A DNA stretch of 21,186 nt, from the IMG/VR virus record IMGVR_UViG_3300021424_000272, positions 1 to 21,186 of that record; one strand, written 5' to 3'. Of this stretch, positions 1 to 7,582 are shown one piece after another. Position 1 is the first letter of the stretch. Every line of letters starts with the position of its first letter. Source of the stretch: a virus. The notes under the pieces are model-generated. The model was not told where the DNA came from. It ran no database searches and was given only the letters and a program-made list of their open reading frames with translations. A program made the translations under genes and the position numbers.

Positions 1-902
1 TAGTCTCTATGGCTAGCTCTATTGGCAGTTCTGTTGGAAATATACCTACACCCCCACCAACACCAAGAAATGATAATGGAAGTAATAACAATGGTAATAA
101 CAACAACTCATCATCCGAAGGAGGTGGGGGAGAAGGTGGTGGTGAAATAACAACACAAGGAGAACAAAACCAACAAACCGCAAGTGGTGGTGAAAGTGAA
201 AGTAGTGGTGATGATGGTGGAGGCGGTAGTGGAGGTGGAGGTGGAAAAAGTAAATCATCTGCTAAAGCATCAACTGGTGCTTTAATCGCTACGGGGGATA
301 TTGTAATAATCAGAAACGATTCAAATATTACAAAGAGTGGGAATGATAATTTTAGATTTAATACATCCTTAACCCATGTCAATACCTCACAAACTTTTAT
401 TAAAGGTATAAACATAAATTACCAAACAGGGCAAAACATACTAAACCTATCAGGCTATGGTTCTTTGAAGTATAAAGGGTATATGGGTATATTTTCCACA
501 TCGTATATGAGTAACTTTAAAGATAATTGGTTTTTAACAGCTTCCTTGCTCAATGCACAAAAAATAGATAAGATAACACTTATGGGTGGAACAACCTTTA
601 CATTGGGTGAAATTAGTAAAAATACTTTTAAAAATTGGTCTTTAATCGGTGGTGGATTTACAAACTTTAAAGGTGGTAAATCTATTGGTGTTAATTTTCT
701 TGGATTAGCTGTGTATTCTCCCTATATTTATTTCTATGCGGGGCAGTGGTATAAAAGCGGATTTTTATTTATACCAATGGTAAACACCGATTTGAAAGTA
801 ACTGATAAGTTTAAATGGACTTTGAGTTTTTCAGGTGTTTATCAACTGAACCAAACATTTTTGAATTGGCAATTATTGACAGGAACTAAAATAATGTTAT
901 GA
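1..902 (+). CDS. Beta-strand-rich outer-membrane-like protein, probably 5' truncated
   Basis: The first visible ATG is at 9, but the frame stays open to the window edge and no ribosome binding site precedes that ATG, so the true start may lie upstream. From the ATG there are 297 residues. Residues about 18-95 are low complexity, rich in Asn, Gly, Ser, Glu and Gln. Residues about 110-297 are short alternating hydrophobic/aromatic strands with polar turns, ending LLTGTKIML, which resembles a transmembrane beta-barrel or a fibre-like beta domain. The stop overlaps the next start (ATGA), so the two are probably co-translated. Barrel versus virion fibre cannot be decided from sequence. No family is recognised with confidence. 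Confidence 0.6.
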   Translation, partial: VSMASSIGSSVGNIPTPPPTPRNDNGSNNNGNNNNSSSEGGGGEGGGEITTQGEQNQQTASGGESESSGDDGGGGSGGGGGKSKSSAKASTGALIATGDIVIIRNDSNITKSGNDNFRFNTSLTHVNTSQTFIKGININYQTGQNILNLSGYGSLKYKGYMGIFSTSYMSNFKDNWFLTASLLNAQKIDKITLMGGTTFTLGEISKNTFKNWSLIGGGFTNFKGGKSIGVNFLGLAVYSPYIYFYAGQWYKSGFLFIPMVNTDLKVTDKFKWTLSFSGVYQLNQTFLNWQLLTGTKIML

Positions 903-2614
903 TGAAAAAGTTAATATTACTATTACTACTACCACTTTCGGTATTTGGGCAGATGACTTATACCCAATCCTCAACAACTTATTCTTATGAGTCATCCACA
1001 GGAACTGCTCTAACATTGGGGGATGACCAAACCATAACCAATTTACCTATTGGTTTTACTTTTAATTATTGGGGAACTGATTTTACAACAGTCAATATTT
1101 GCTCAAATGGATGGATATCATTTACCAATACGGGTGGTAATATTGTGGGGGGTTCTCCAAACAATGTAGTAGCTAATGGTATTCATGCAAATGCTATGGA
1201 TTTGTTTCCAATAACAGGTTATTTTGTAAGATACCAAACTATTGGTTCATCACCAAACCGAAAATTTGTTGTAAGTTATCATATAGGGTATTATAGTTGT
1301 AATTCCAATACAACCCTTTTTACTGATTTTCAAATCGTATTATCTGAAACCACAAATTTAATTCAAATAAATATTAGTTCGCATCCCGGCTGTTCTTCGG
1401 GAGCATCGCTTCAAGGAGTTTCAAATAACAACAATTCACTAATAGTAACAACAACTGGTAGAAATGGGGTTAATTGGAGTCCGACAACAAATTCATCAAT
1501 TATATTTACACAATACACACCCTTCACACATTCAGGTATTATACTAACTGAAAATGATGTGTCCGTTCCAAATATACTTACAAAAATTTTTAAAAGAAGT
1601 TCTACATTAGGATTATCAAACACAATGAATGTTAAAATATTTTCAACACATGGTGGTAATGGAAATACTTCTCAATACATTGCTCACCCAACAGTTACTG
1701 CTGATTTTGATAAACTATTTAATACATCATTTTCTAACACTCAACTCAGATGGAATTCAACATTACCCACAACCGCTTGTTTGAATTTTACAACATTTAC
1801 AACTCTTACTGGTGCAGGTGCTACTGTACCCAATAATGGTGATTTCTATTCAGTTGAAGTTACGGGAACATTTATACCCGCAGTAACTGGGACTTATTCT
1901 TTTGGAGTAAATTCAGATGATGGAAGTGATTTATTTATTGGTGGAACTTTTGTTGTTAGTTACTATGGTGGACATGGGATGAGTGGGCCGATATATGGTA
2001 ATATAAATTTGGTAGCGGGAACACAATATACCTTCAGAGCAAGGATGCAAGAATTTGGTGGGGGCGATGGATTAGCAGTTGTATGGAAAAGACCAGGACA
2101 ATCCACCTACTCTTTACAAACATCAGAATTGGGGGTATTAACACCTACATTTACTCCTTGGACACAACAAACCACATCCACAACAAATGCACAAGGACAG
2201 TATTCTTTTTCACAACCTATAGCAAATGGAGATGAGTGGTATATTGAAGTTGTAATTCCAACAACAACCTCAAACTTATCTTCTGCTGATTTTATAGGAG
2301 TTGATGATATCGTATTACAAAAAACACCAATCAAGTCTTATCACTACCACAAATACGAATTGAATGGTGATAATAATATTACGATTGGTGATATAAACAC
2401 ATTAATTAAAAGAGTAAACGGAACACCCTATACTAAAAGAACCTTACTATTCACAAACTCACAATGGACAACTTTAACCACCGGCACAACTGATTTAAGA
2501 AGTTCAATACCCGGCGTTCAATCTACCTATACTTTTACTCCTTTGAATGGAGGAACAACTAATCTATATTTATTATCACCAGGATTTACAAATCAATCAA
2601 CTTTAACTTATTAA
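899..2614 (+). CDS. Secreted protein with PA14-like domain and dockerin-like repeat
   Basis: 571 residues with a clear signal peptide (MMKKLILLLLLPLSVFGQ) of the Bacteroidota type, probably cut after VFG. Residues about 47-75 (GFTFNYWGTDF...NGWISFT) resemble the beta-sandwich start of many secreted Bacteroidota proteins. Residues about 314-400 match a PA14-like carbohydrate-binding domain: G-T-Y-S-F, then SDDGSDLFIGG, then the AGTQYTFRARMQE strand. Residues about 485-506 (ELNGDNNITIGDINTLIKRV) look like one dockerin-type calcium-loop repeat. No catalytic motif is seen. ATGATG offers two starts (899 or 902). A role in glycan binding outside the cytoplasm is inferred; whether it is a virion adhesin or a secreted factor is unknown. 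Confidence 0.75.
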   Translation: MMKKLILLLLLPLSVFGQMTYTQSSTTYSYESSTGTALTLGDDQTITNLPIGFTFNYWGTDFTTVNICSNGWISFTNTGGNIVGGSPNNVVANGIHANAMDLFPITGYFVRYQTIGSSPNRKFVVSYHIGYYSCNSNTTLFTDFQIVLSETTNLIQINISSHPGCSSGASLQGVSNNNNSLIVTTTGRNGVNWSPTTNSSIIFTQYTPFTHSGIILTENDVSVPNILTKIFKRSSTLGLSNTMNVKIFSTHGGNGNTSQYIAHPTVTADFDKLFNTSFSNTQLRWNSTLPTTACLNFTTFTTLTGAGATVPNNGDFYSVEVTGTFIPAVTGTYSFGVNSDDGSDLFIGGTFVVSYYGGHGMSGPIYGNINLVAGTQYTFRARMQEFGGGDGLAVVWKRPGQSTYSLQTSELGVLTPTFTPWTQQTTSTTNAQGQYSFSQPIANGDEWYIEVVIPTTTSNLSSADFIGVDDIVLQKTPIKSYHYHKYELNGDNNITIGDINTLIKRVNGTPYTKRTLLFTNSQWTTLTTGTTDLRSSIPGVQSTYTFTPLNGGTTNLYLLSPGFTNQSTLTY

Positions 2615-2626
2615 AAGGAGAAAACA

Positions 2627-3028
2627 ATGAACACAATAGTATGTTATTTTATTTCAAGCGTTATCACACTTGCTCATATGAATGGGGTGCCCGATACAAA
2701 ACTAACTTATGGTGCAAAACAAATCGTTACTGAATTGGTAAACGATAAGTACGCACTTTGCGATGATGGTAGGCCAATAACTGTAGAAATCTTATCAATT
2801 GAAGCACCAACAAAAGGTATTAGAGTAGGCCCATTTGAATTCAAACAAAAGAAAACTATTGTAAAAACAAAAATAACAATGGATGGTAAGGAGTATTTTG
2901 GGGAAGGTTCAAACAAAACATCAGTATCTTCTACAATTTTACAATTACAGGATGAAAATCTACCATTTGAAAGAACCGAATTTAGTTCTGCTTTAAGAAA
3001 ATCATTAGAATCATCATTTAAAAAATAA
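2627..3028 (+). CDS. Small exported hypothetical protein
   Basis: 133 residues behind a strong Shine-Dalgarno sequence (aaaaggag) 12 nt after the PA14 gene. The N-terminus (MNTIVCYFISSVITLAHM) is hydrophobic and could be a signal peptide or membrane anchor. The rest mixes predicted strands (ITVEILSIEAP, TIVKTKITMDG) with a C-terminal helix (SSALRKSLESSF). Two cysteines are present (C6, and C45 in ALCDDG). No family is recognised. Its place between a secreted protein and a membrane protein suggests an envelope or virion role, but that is only context. Confidence 0.7.
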   Translation: MNTIVCYFISSVITLAHMNGVPDTKLTYGAKQIVTELVNDKYALCDDGRPITVEILSIEAPTKGIRVGPFEFKQKKTIVKTKITMDGKEYFGEGSNKTSVSSTILQLQDENLPFERTEFSSALRKSLESSFKK

Positions 3029-3042
3029 AAAAAGGAGTAAAT

Positions 3043-3444
3043 ATGGAATTATTAGTTATATTAGTTGCTGGTTTTTTGTTTATGTTCTTCAATGAACTTG
3101 AAGATGAGTGTATTTCAAATAATTGGAAAGGTAAGTATGAAAAGTGGAATACAAAAAACTCTTGGAAGGGCAAGTGGAAATTAGATAAAGATGGCAACCC
3201 AATGCCATATGAAAAAAAATGGTATCATTTTGGAGTTCCAATGCCTAAAGCAGAAAGATATCCTTATGGTTCAACCCTATTTGTAGGGTTTAGTGATGCA
3301 GAACACTTTTTTCAAATGATGAAAGTTCTTTCTGTGTGTTTTGGGTTTGCTGTTTATGGGTTTTGGCCGGCAGCCTGTTTTTTTGTAGGACATATTTTAT
3401 TAGGTGTAGCAAAAGAAACTGTTTTTAAATCTTTTTTAAGATAA
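3043..3444 (+). CDS. Small membrane protein
   Basis: 133 residues, preceded by aaaaaaggag. A hydrophobic N-terminal segment (MELLVILVAGFLFMFFNEL) is followed by a Trp/Lys-rich soluble middle (NWKGKYEKW, SWKGKWKLDK) and a second hydrophobic stretch near residues 90-122 (VLSVCFGFAVYGFWPAACFF...). It sits just upstream of the lysis genes. Two membrane spans with a basic, aromatic loop could fit a holin-like or envelope protein, but no family is recognised. Confidence 0.7.
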   Translation: MELLVILVAGFLFMFFNELEDECISNNWKGKYEKWNTKNSWKGKWKLDKDGNPMPYEKKWYHFGVPMPKAERYPYGSTLFVGFSDAEHFFQMMKVLSVCFGFAVYGFWPAACFFVGHILLGVAKETVFKSFLR

Positions 3445-3483
3445 AAACGATATTTATATAAGTAACAAAACGAAAGGGTATTT

Positions 3484-4083
3484 ATGGACATTAACAAATT
3501 AAAAGGGCATATTCCTGATGGGGTGCTAGCACAAATTCCATCTGTTATGACCACATTCAAAATTGACACACCACTTAGATTATCACACTTTTTAGCCCAA
3601 TGTGGACACGAAAGTGCTGGTTTCAAAGCCGTTCAAGAAAATCTAAACTATGGAGCTAAAGGTTTATTGGGTATTTTTAAAAAATATTTCCCAACCGAAG
3701 CTAAAGCTTTACAATACGAAAGAAAGCCTGAAAAAATTGCTAACTTAGTATATGGTGGTAGAATGGGAAATGGTGATGAAGCATCAGGTGACGGATATAA
3801 GTTTAGAGGTAGAGGTTACATCCAACTAACAGGAAAAAGTAATTATACTGCTTTTGGTAAAGCAATTAACGAAGATATAGCTGCTAACCCAGATTTAGTA
3901 GCAACAAAGTATCCATTATTATCAGCTGCTTGGTTTTGGTCAAGCAATGGATTAAACACTATCGCTGATAAAGGTGCGGATGATGCAAGTGTAACATCTG
4001 CTACAAAGAGGGTGAATGGTGGAACAATTGGTCTTGCTGATAGAATTAAACACTTTAAAGAGTATTACGCATTACTTAAATAA
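3484..4083 (+). CDS. GH19 chitinase-like endolysin
   Basis: 199 residues of the glycoside hydrolase 19 fold used by many phage endolysins to cleave peptidoglycan. The catalytic-region motif FLAQCGHESAGF carries E43, and E52 (QENLNYGAKGL) is the likely second acidic residue. The conserved signature YKFRGRGYIQLTGKSNY lies at residues 105-121, and the C-terminal part (SAAWFWSSNGL...TKRVNGG) also matches the family. There is no signal peptide, so release through a holin is expected; a holin-like gene lies 0.6 kb downstream. The length is normal for a single-domain GH19 lysozyme and no cell-wall-binding domain is seen. A weak Shine-Dalgarno (gaaaggg) precedes the start. Confidence 0.93.
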   Translation: MDINKLKGHIPDGVLAQIPSVMTTFKIDTPLRLSHFLAQCGHESAGFKAVQENLNYGAKGLLGIFKKYFPTEAKALQYERKPEKIANLVYGGRMGNGDEASGDGYKFRGRGYIQLTGKSNYTAFGKAINEDIAANPDLVATKYPLLSAAWFWSSNGLNTIADKGADDASVTSATKRVNGGTIGLADRIKHFKEYYALLK

Positions 4084-4086
4084 AAA

Positions 4087-4299
4087 ATGAAATTTCCAAT
4101 ATCATTTGAAGATTTTATAAAAGACCCCATCAAAGCCATTATGTTTTTGGTTTTGGTGGGGATCGTTTTTCTTTATATTGATAATAGAATGGTTTATAAA
4201 GAACAAATAGAAACTCAGAAAGTTAGAATTAATAAATTAGAGCAGGATGTTGAAAAATTACAACAAACTGTGGTTAAATTAGTAGAAGAATGCGATTAG
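4087..4299 (+). CDS. Membrane-anchored coiled-coil protein, possible inner-membrane spanin
   Basis: 70 residues, starting 3 nt after the endolysin stop. One transmembrane segment (AIMFLVLVGIVFLYID, about residues 18-33) is followed by a heptad-like coiled coil (KVRINKLEQDVEKLQQTVVKL). That layout and the position beside an endolysin suggest an i-spanin-like protein, which would join the inner and outer membranes during lysis of a Gram-negative host. No partner outer-membrane lipoprotein is adjacent, so the call is contextual. Confidence 0.65.
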   Translation: MKFPISFEDFIKDPIKAIMFLVLVGIVFLYIDNRMVYKEQIETQKVRINKLEQDVEKLQQTVVKLVEECD

Positions 4300-4676
4300 A
4301 AAAGATTTACATATTATTAATTGCCTTTGTTGGCGGGGTGGCTGGATATAATTTAGGATATAGAGTTGCTGAAAGTGATTTTGTAGCTACAGAATCCGCT
4401 TTGCTAGATAAAATATCTTCGTTGGAATGGGAGGTTGAAAATATCTATGAAGAAAAAGAAAAAATAATTGAGGAAGAATTTATCAGACAGAGTGATTCAG
4501 TACACACCCCCACAAAAAAAATAAAATACAAAAAAGCTCAAAAAGCAAAAACAAAAGTTGATTCTTTAGAATTTGTTGTTGAAAAAAAGATTGAAATGAT
4601 ACGTTTGAAAAAATGGAATGACAGTATAGAAGAACATTTATTAAGAACGGAAATACAAAGATTAAAGAAAGACTAA
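4290..4676 (+). CDS. Membrane-anchored charged coiled-coil protein, Rz-like candidate
   Basis: 128 residues overlapping the previous gene by 10 nt, so translational coupling is likely. The N-terminal hydrophobic segment (IYILLIAFVGGVAGYNLGY) is followed by a long, highly charged helix (EWEVENIYEEKEKIIEEEF) and a Lys-rich C-terminus. Rz-type i-spanins have this layout. Either this gene or the one before it may be the spanin component. No sequence motif settles this. Confidence 0.65.
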   Translation: MRLEKIYILLIAFVGGVAGYNLGYRVAESDFVATESALLDKISSLEWEVENIYEEKEKIIEEEFIRQSDSVHTPTKKIKYKKAQKAKTKVDSLEFVVEKKIEMIRLKKWNDSIEEHLLRTEIQRLKKD

Positions 4677-4677
4677 T

Positions 4678-5121
4678 ATGACAAGTAAATTACAAATACT
4701 TACTAATCCGTTGATATTAACAATAACATCCATATCCGGCTTATGTGCTTTTATATGTAGTTATTTTCTTAATCTATATATGAACAATCAAGACCAATAT
4801 ACCGCAGTAATTGGTGTAATGTTTTTAGATGGTATATTTGGAATAATAGCCGGTTCAAAAAAAGAGGGATTTAAAACACGCAAAGCCCTAGGTGTACTAA
4901 GAAATACTTTTGTTTGGATAATGATACTATCCGCAATACTAATGGTGGAAAAGGGTTTTAGTGGCACGGGTTGGTTGAGTGAAGTAATTGTTGTTCCATT
5001 TATGGTGTTTCAGTTAGTAAGTGCACTTAAAAACGCATCAATGGCAGGGTATATAAAGATGAGTTTGTTAAATGAGATACTTGATAAAATAGATAATCAC
5101 AAAGGAATTAGAAAGGTATAA
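4678..5121 (+). CDS. Phage holin (Phage_holin_4-like)
   Basis: 147 residues with about four hydrophobic segments (near residues 12-33, 43-60, 72-90 and 100-118). The pattern LDGIFGIIAGSKKEGF followed by KALGVLRNTFVWIMIL resembles the toxin-secretion/phage-lysis holin family, in which a conserved D-x-x-x-G is followed by a Lys-rich loop. It begins 1 nt after the previous stop and completes the lysis cassette with the GH19 endolysin. It would form the inner-membrane pores that release the endolysin. Family assignment is by motif recall. Confidence 0.75.
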   Translation: MTSKLQILTNPLILTITSISGLCAFICSYFLNLYMNNQDQYTAVIGVMFLDGIFGIIAGSKKEGFKTRKALGVLRNTFVWIMILSAILMVEKGFSGTGWLSEVIVVPFMVFQLVSALKNASMAGYIKMSLLNEILDKIDNHKGIRKV

Positions 5122-5122
5122 T

Positions 5123-5503
5123 ATGGGATGTGGGTGCGAACAAAATAAAAAACCTTTAAAAGAGGCTTTGGTAGTAACAAAGGATAATTTAAGAGACCAA
5201 GCCTATAATGCTATCTACAATACACCGATATCGTTTACATATCAAAACAAAGATACAGGTGGTAGAAGTAATGCATCATATCAAAAGGCGTTGAATAGAA
5301 AAGAAAAAATCGGCAAACCCGTATCTGATACTGATAAAGATAAGATGGTAAAAGAATTAATACCATTCCTTGCTTATTTATACAAAAAGCATTTGAAAGC
5401 AATAGTGAAAGAGGGTAATAATAAACCAACCATATCTAAATTTATAAAAGAAAATATTAGGATTAAAAAAAATGGCGACGTGTTCCTCAAAACTAAAGGG
5501 TGA
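5123..5503 (+). CDS. Hypothetical protein with CGC N-terminus
   Basis: 126 residues beginning MGCGCEQNKK. The body is polar and basic (KALNRKEKIGKPVSDTDKDK) with a helical hydrophobic patch (ELIPFLAYLYKKHLKAIV). No transmembrane segment or signal peptide is present, so the early Cys pair is not a lipobox and may bind metal. It starts 1 nt after the holin stop and overlaps the next gene by 32 nt. Function unknown. Confidence 0.65.
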   Translation: MGCGCEQNKKPLKEALVVTKDNLRDQAYNAIYNTPISFTYQNKDTGGRSNASYQKALNRKEKIGKPVSDTDKDKMVKELIPFLAYLYKKHLKAIVKEGNNKPTISKFIKENIRIKKNGDVFLKTKG

Positions 5504-6107
5504 AACTGAGCAAGAATTTAGAAAAAGATGTGGTGGATACACCTATGCTTTTCCAATAAATATCTTTCAGAAAAAAGAAGAAGAACCCCCTGCCGAAGAA
5601 CCACCACCGGCAGCTGAACCCACACCACCACCACCTGCACCTGAAGGTGGTATAGAAGAAGCAAAACATACCAAAGGTGGTATATACAAAGGTAAATTAA
5701 AGATTGGTGGAGTGCCTGTACCTGTTGAGGTAGAAATGGTTGGTGTTGATAATAGAACCCGTAGTTATTTGGTAAGAGTAATCCATATTGATAAACAATA
5801 TTGGAGTAAGTTACCAAAAGATGGTATAATCCCTATTCCATCTCGTATTTTTGATATACCAGGCGGTGGTTGGGCTAAACTAAAAACACCATCGGTATTT
5901 GAGAACCAGAAGTATTACGATAAGTTGAAAACGATTGAAACTATGGTAATTGAACTTTTGAAAAAAAGAATAAAAGAAGATTGGACGAATAAATACAAAA
6001 AATCCATAGATTGTAATAATCCAAAAGGATTTTCCCAAAAAGCACATTGTGCGGGGAGAAAAGCCAGACAGAGGGGTGAGGATACCAAATCAAGTCCAGT
6101 AAAATAA
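5472..6107 (+). CDS. Pro/Glu-rich linker protein with conserved basic Cys C-terminus
   Basis: 211 residues in three parts: a short N-terminus with two Cys (MATCSSKLKGETEQEFRKRC), a Pro/Glu/Ala linker (about residues 36-62), and a beta-rich region (GGIYKGKLKIGGVPVPVEVE). The C-terminal motif NNPKGFSQKAHCAGRKAR is recalled as similar to tails on uncharacterised proteins of large tailed phages. The N-terminal CSSKLKGETEQEFRKRCGGY also resembles short processed motifs of phage proteins. The start overlaps the previous gene by 32 nt. Function unknown; a structural or internal-head role is possible but unsupported. Confidence 0.65.
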   Translation: MATCSSKLKGETEQEFRKRCGGYTYAFPINIFQKKEEEPPAEEPPPAAEPTPPPPAPEGGIEEAKHTKGGIYKGKLKIGGVPVPVEVEMVGVDNRTRSYLVRVIHIDKQYWSKLPKDGIIPIPSRIFDIPGGGWAKLKTPSVFENQKYYDKLKTIETMVIELLKKRIKEDWTNKYKKSIDCNNPKGFSQKAHCAGRKARQRGEDTKSSPVK

Positions 6108-6108
6108 A

Positions 6109-6140
6109 TTTGGATAATTAAACTTTCTTTCGTATATTTA
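6109..6140 (+). promoter_or_regulatory. Bacteroidota-type promoter upstream of HAD gene
   Basis: TTG at 6110-6112 and TATATTTA at 6133-6140 are separated by exactly 20 nt, as at six other sites in the window. The box ends 5 nt before the ATG at 6146, so transcription probably starts at or next to the start codon. Confidence 0.7.
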
Positions 6141-6145
6141 TAGGT

Positions 6146-6724
6146 ATGAGAAAAGTTTTAAGAGTATTTGATTTGGATGATACCCTCGTAAAGACATCAT
6201 CAAAAATTAAGGTAATCCATTCAGATGGCAAGGAATCCATGCTTACACCAGGTGAGTATGCTGTTTATAAAGAAAAACCTGGCGATAAGTTCGATTTTGG
6301 GGAATTCAACAAACTCCTACAAGAACCAAAACTAATTAAAAAGAATGTAGATTTACTGAAAAAGATGCTTTCAGACCCATCCAAAAAAGTAACTATATTG
6401 ACTGCCAGGACTTTAGGATTTCCAATTAAGCACTTTTTTAAAACACAATTAGGTTTGGATGTGTATCCTGTTACATTGGGTAGTAATAATCCACAAGATA
6501 AAGCAGATTGGATTGAAAAGCATATAGAAAAAGGATATACTGATATTGCTTTTATGGATGATTCACCATCAAACATTCAGGCGGTAAATAAACTTAAATC
6601 AAAATACCCAAATGTAAATCTTAAAACAAAATTGGTTGTAGACCATTTTGCTCCTGAGAAAAAAGTTCGTATATTTGAATCATTGGTTCAATCAAAATTT
6701 AACGATTTATTAAAAGTTTTTTAA
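6146..6724 (+). CDS. HAD-superfamily hydrolase
   Basis: 192 residues with all HAD motifs visible: FDLDDTLV (D9 nucleophile, D11), ILTAR (T86), the QDKADW region with K119, and FMDDSPSN (D138, D139). It probably acts as a phosphatase in nucleotide or nucleic-acid end metabolism, as is common for phage HAD proteins, but no substrate motif identifies it. It has its own promoter immediately upstream and no Shine-Dalgarno sequence. A second, shorter HAD gene lies at 10005-10355. Confidence 0.85.
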   Translation: MRKVLRVFDLDDTLVKTSSKIKVIHSDGKESMLTPGEYAVYKEKPGDKFDFGEFNKLLQEPKLIKKNVDLLKKMLSDPSKKVTILTARTLGFPIKHFFKTQLGLDVYPVTLGSNNPQDKADWIEKHIEKGYTDIAFMDDSPSNIQAVNKLKSKYPNVNLKTKLVVDHFAPEKKVRIFESLVQSKFNDLLKVF

Positions 6725-6734
6725 TATATATAGT

Positions 6735-6950
6735 ATGGTAAACGAATACGAAAAAAAGGCAATGGATGATACTTTGGAGATAGTCCTAAGTAGGAAGCGT
6801 GGAATTGCGGATTATAAAAAACTTGTAATCCCACATTTAGTTGATTTTTATCTAAAGCACGAAGAATACGAAAAACTCCAACAGTTGAAAAACTTTACCG
6901 ACAGGATGGAGAAACTAAATGAAAATAAAAGTAAAAAAGCTAAAGTATGA
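6735..6950 (+). CDS. Small helical hypothetical protein
   Basis: 71 charged, helix-prone residues (MVNEYEKKAMDDTLEIVLSR..., C-terminus NENKSKKAKV). It starts 10 nt after the HAD stop with no Shine-Dalgarno and overlaps the next gene by 32 nt, which suggests one operon. No family is recognised. Confidence 0.6.
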   Translation: MVNEYEKKAMDDTLEIVLSRKRGIADYKKLVIPHLVDFYLKHEEYEKLQQLKNFTDRMEKLNENKSKKAKV

Positions 6951-7113
6951 GGTAGATTCCGGCGGAACTGGCCAAACCCATATTATTTATGTATTGGACA
7001 GGTCTAATCGTCCAATATTAGCGGAGTTATGTAACGAAAACGAAATACCAATTTACCTAAACAAATATCAGAAAAAATTTGATATACCCAATGGCAAAAT
7101 TATATATTCATAA
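6919..7113 (+). CDS. Small hypothetical protein
   Basis: 64 residues, basic N-terminus (MKIKVKKLKYEV), Gly-rich turn (DSGGTGQTH) and a beta-rich centre (IIYVLDRSNRPILAEL). It overlaps the genes on both sides. No family is recognised. The coding case rests on the continuous overlap chain between the HAD and ClpS-like genes. Confidence 0.55.
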   Translation: MKIKVKKLKYEVDSGGTGQTHIIYVLDRSNRPILAELCNENEIPIYLNKYQKKFDIPNGKIIYS

Positions 7114-7336
7114 TGATGATATCCATTCGTTCAATGATGTCATTCTAATACTATCAAATATGTTTGATTACCCACTAAATCAATGCGCAAGTATTGCTCA
7201 CATAATTCATACAACCGGTGATTGTTGTATAAAGGAGGGTAATTATGATGAATTGTTTAACTATCAAAATAAACTAAACTATTTAAGGTTTGAAACGGAG
7301 ATAAAAAATGAGCGTAGAAAAAGAGCAAAAAAGTAA
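7091..7336 (+). CDS. clpS: ClpS-like protease adaptor
   Basis: From the ATG at 7091 the protein has 81 residues and begins MAKLYIHNDDIHSF; an ATG at 7079 would add four residues. ClpS binds N-degron substrates and hands them to ClpA/ClpC-ClpP. The N-D-D signature (N8, D9, D10) and the IIHTTGDC segment with H40 correspond to the substrate-pocket Asn-Asp-Asp and His of ClpS. The helix between them and the C-terminal strand (FETEIKNE) match the fold. The resemblance is to Bacteroidota ClpS (NDD.N.F..V...). It overlaps its neighbours. Phage copies may redirect or block host Clp proteolysis, which is inference. Confidence 0.72.
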   Translation: MAKLYIHNDDIHSFNDVILILSNMFDYPLNQCASIAHIIHTTGDCCIKEGNYDELFNYQNKLNYLRFETEIKNERRKRAKK

Positions 7337-7481
7337 GGGTTTGGGAGATACCATTGCAAAGGTAACATCAGCAACCAAATTAGATAAGTTGGCTGAAAAA
7401 ATAGCCCATATTGCAGGACACGAAGATTGTGGGTGTTCTAAAAGACAAGAAACCCTAAATAAGTTGTTTCCATACAAATAA
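7308..7481 (+). CDS. 57-residue Cys-containing small phage protein
   Basis: A short gene (57 residues) from ATG 7308 to TAA 7479-7481, overlapping the ClpS-like gene. The N-terminal helix (KGLGDTIAKVTSATKLDKLA) is followed by HEDCGCSKRQETLNKLFPYK. I recall the pattern CGCxxRxxxLNKLFPY in other small phage proteins. The C-x-C could bind metal. It is followed within 8 nt by a strong terminator hairpin, consistent with the last gene of an operon. Function unknown. Confidence 0.65.
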   Translation: MSVEKEQKSKGLGDTIAKVTSATKLDKLAEKIAHIAGHEDCGCSKRQETLNKLFPYK

Positions 7482-7488
7482 CCCAACT

Positions 7489-7510
7489 GTCCAATAAATT
7501 GGACACTTTT
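7489..7510 (+). terminator. Rho-independent terminator, copy 1
   Basis: Inverted repeat GTCCAAT-AA-ATTGGAC (7489-7504) followed by ACTTTT. The stem is 6-7 bp. It ends the HAD/ClpS-like operon. The same hairpin occurs at 15975-15996. Confidence 0.75.
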
Positions 7511-7519
7511 AGGTAAAAA

Positions 7520-7528
7520 TGTGGATAA
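7520..7528 (-). promoter_or_regulatory. Perfect DnaA box (TTATCCACA on - strand)
   Basis: TGTGGATAA on the + strand is the exact complement of the classical 9-mer DnaA box. It lies between the terminator and the promoter of the cassette. The conserved position in both cassette copies argues against pure chance, but function is not shown. Confidence 0.45.
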
Positions 7529-7544
7529 CTTTTTGAAAAAAGGC

Positions 7545-7575
7545 TTGGAAATATAGGTTTTCTGTTGTATATTTA
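7545..7575 (+). promoter_or_regulatory. Bacteroidota-type promoter, cassette A
   Basis: TTG 7545-7547, 20 nt, TATATTTA 7568-7575. The coding ATG at 7583 is 7 nt past the box. An ATG at 7578 is followed at once by TAA, so the region also holds a start-stop pair. Confidence 0.75.
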
Positions 7576-7582
7576 CTATGTA

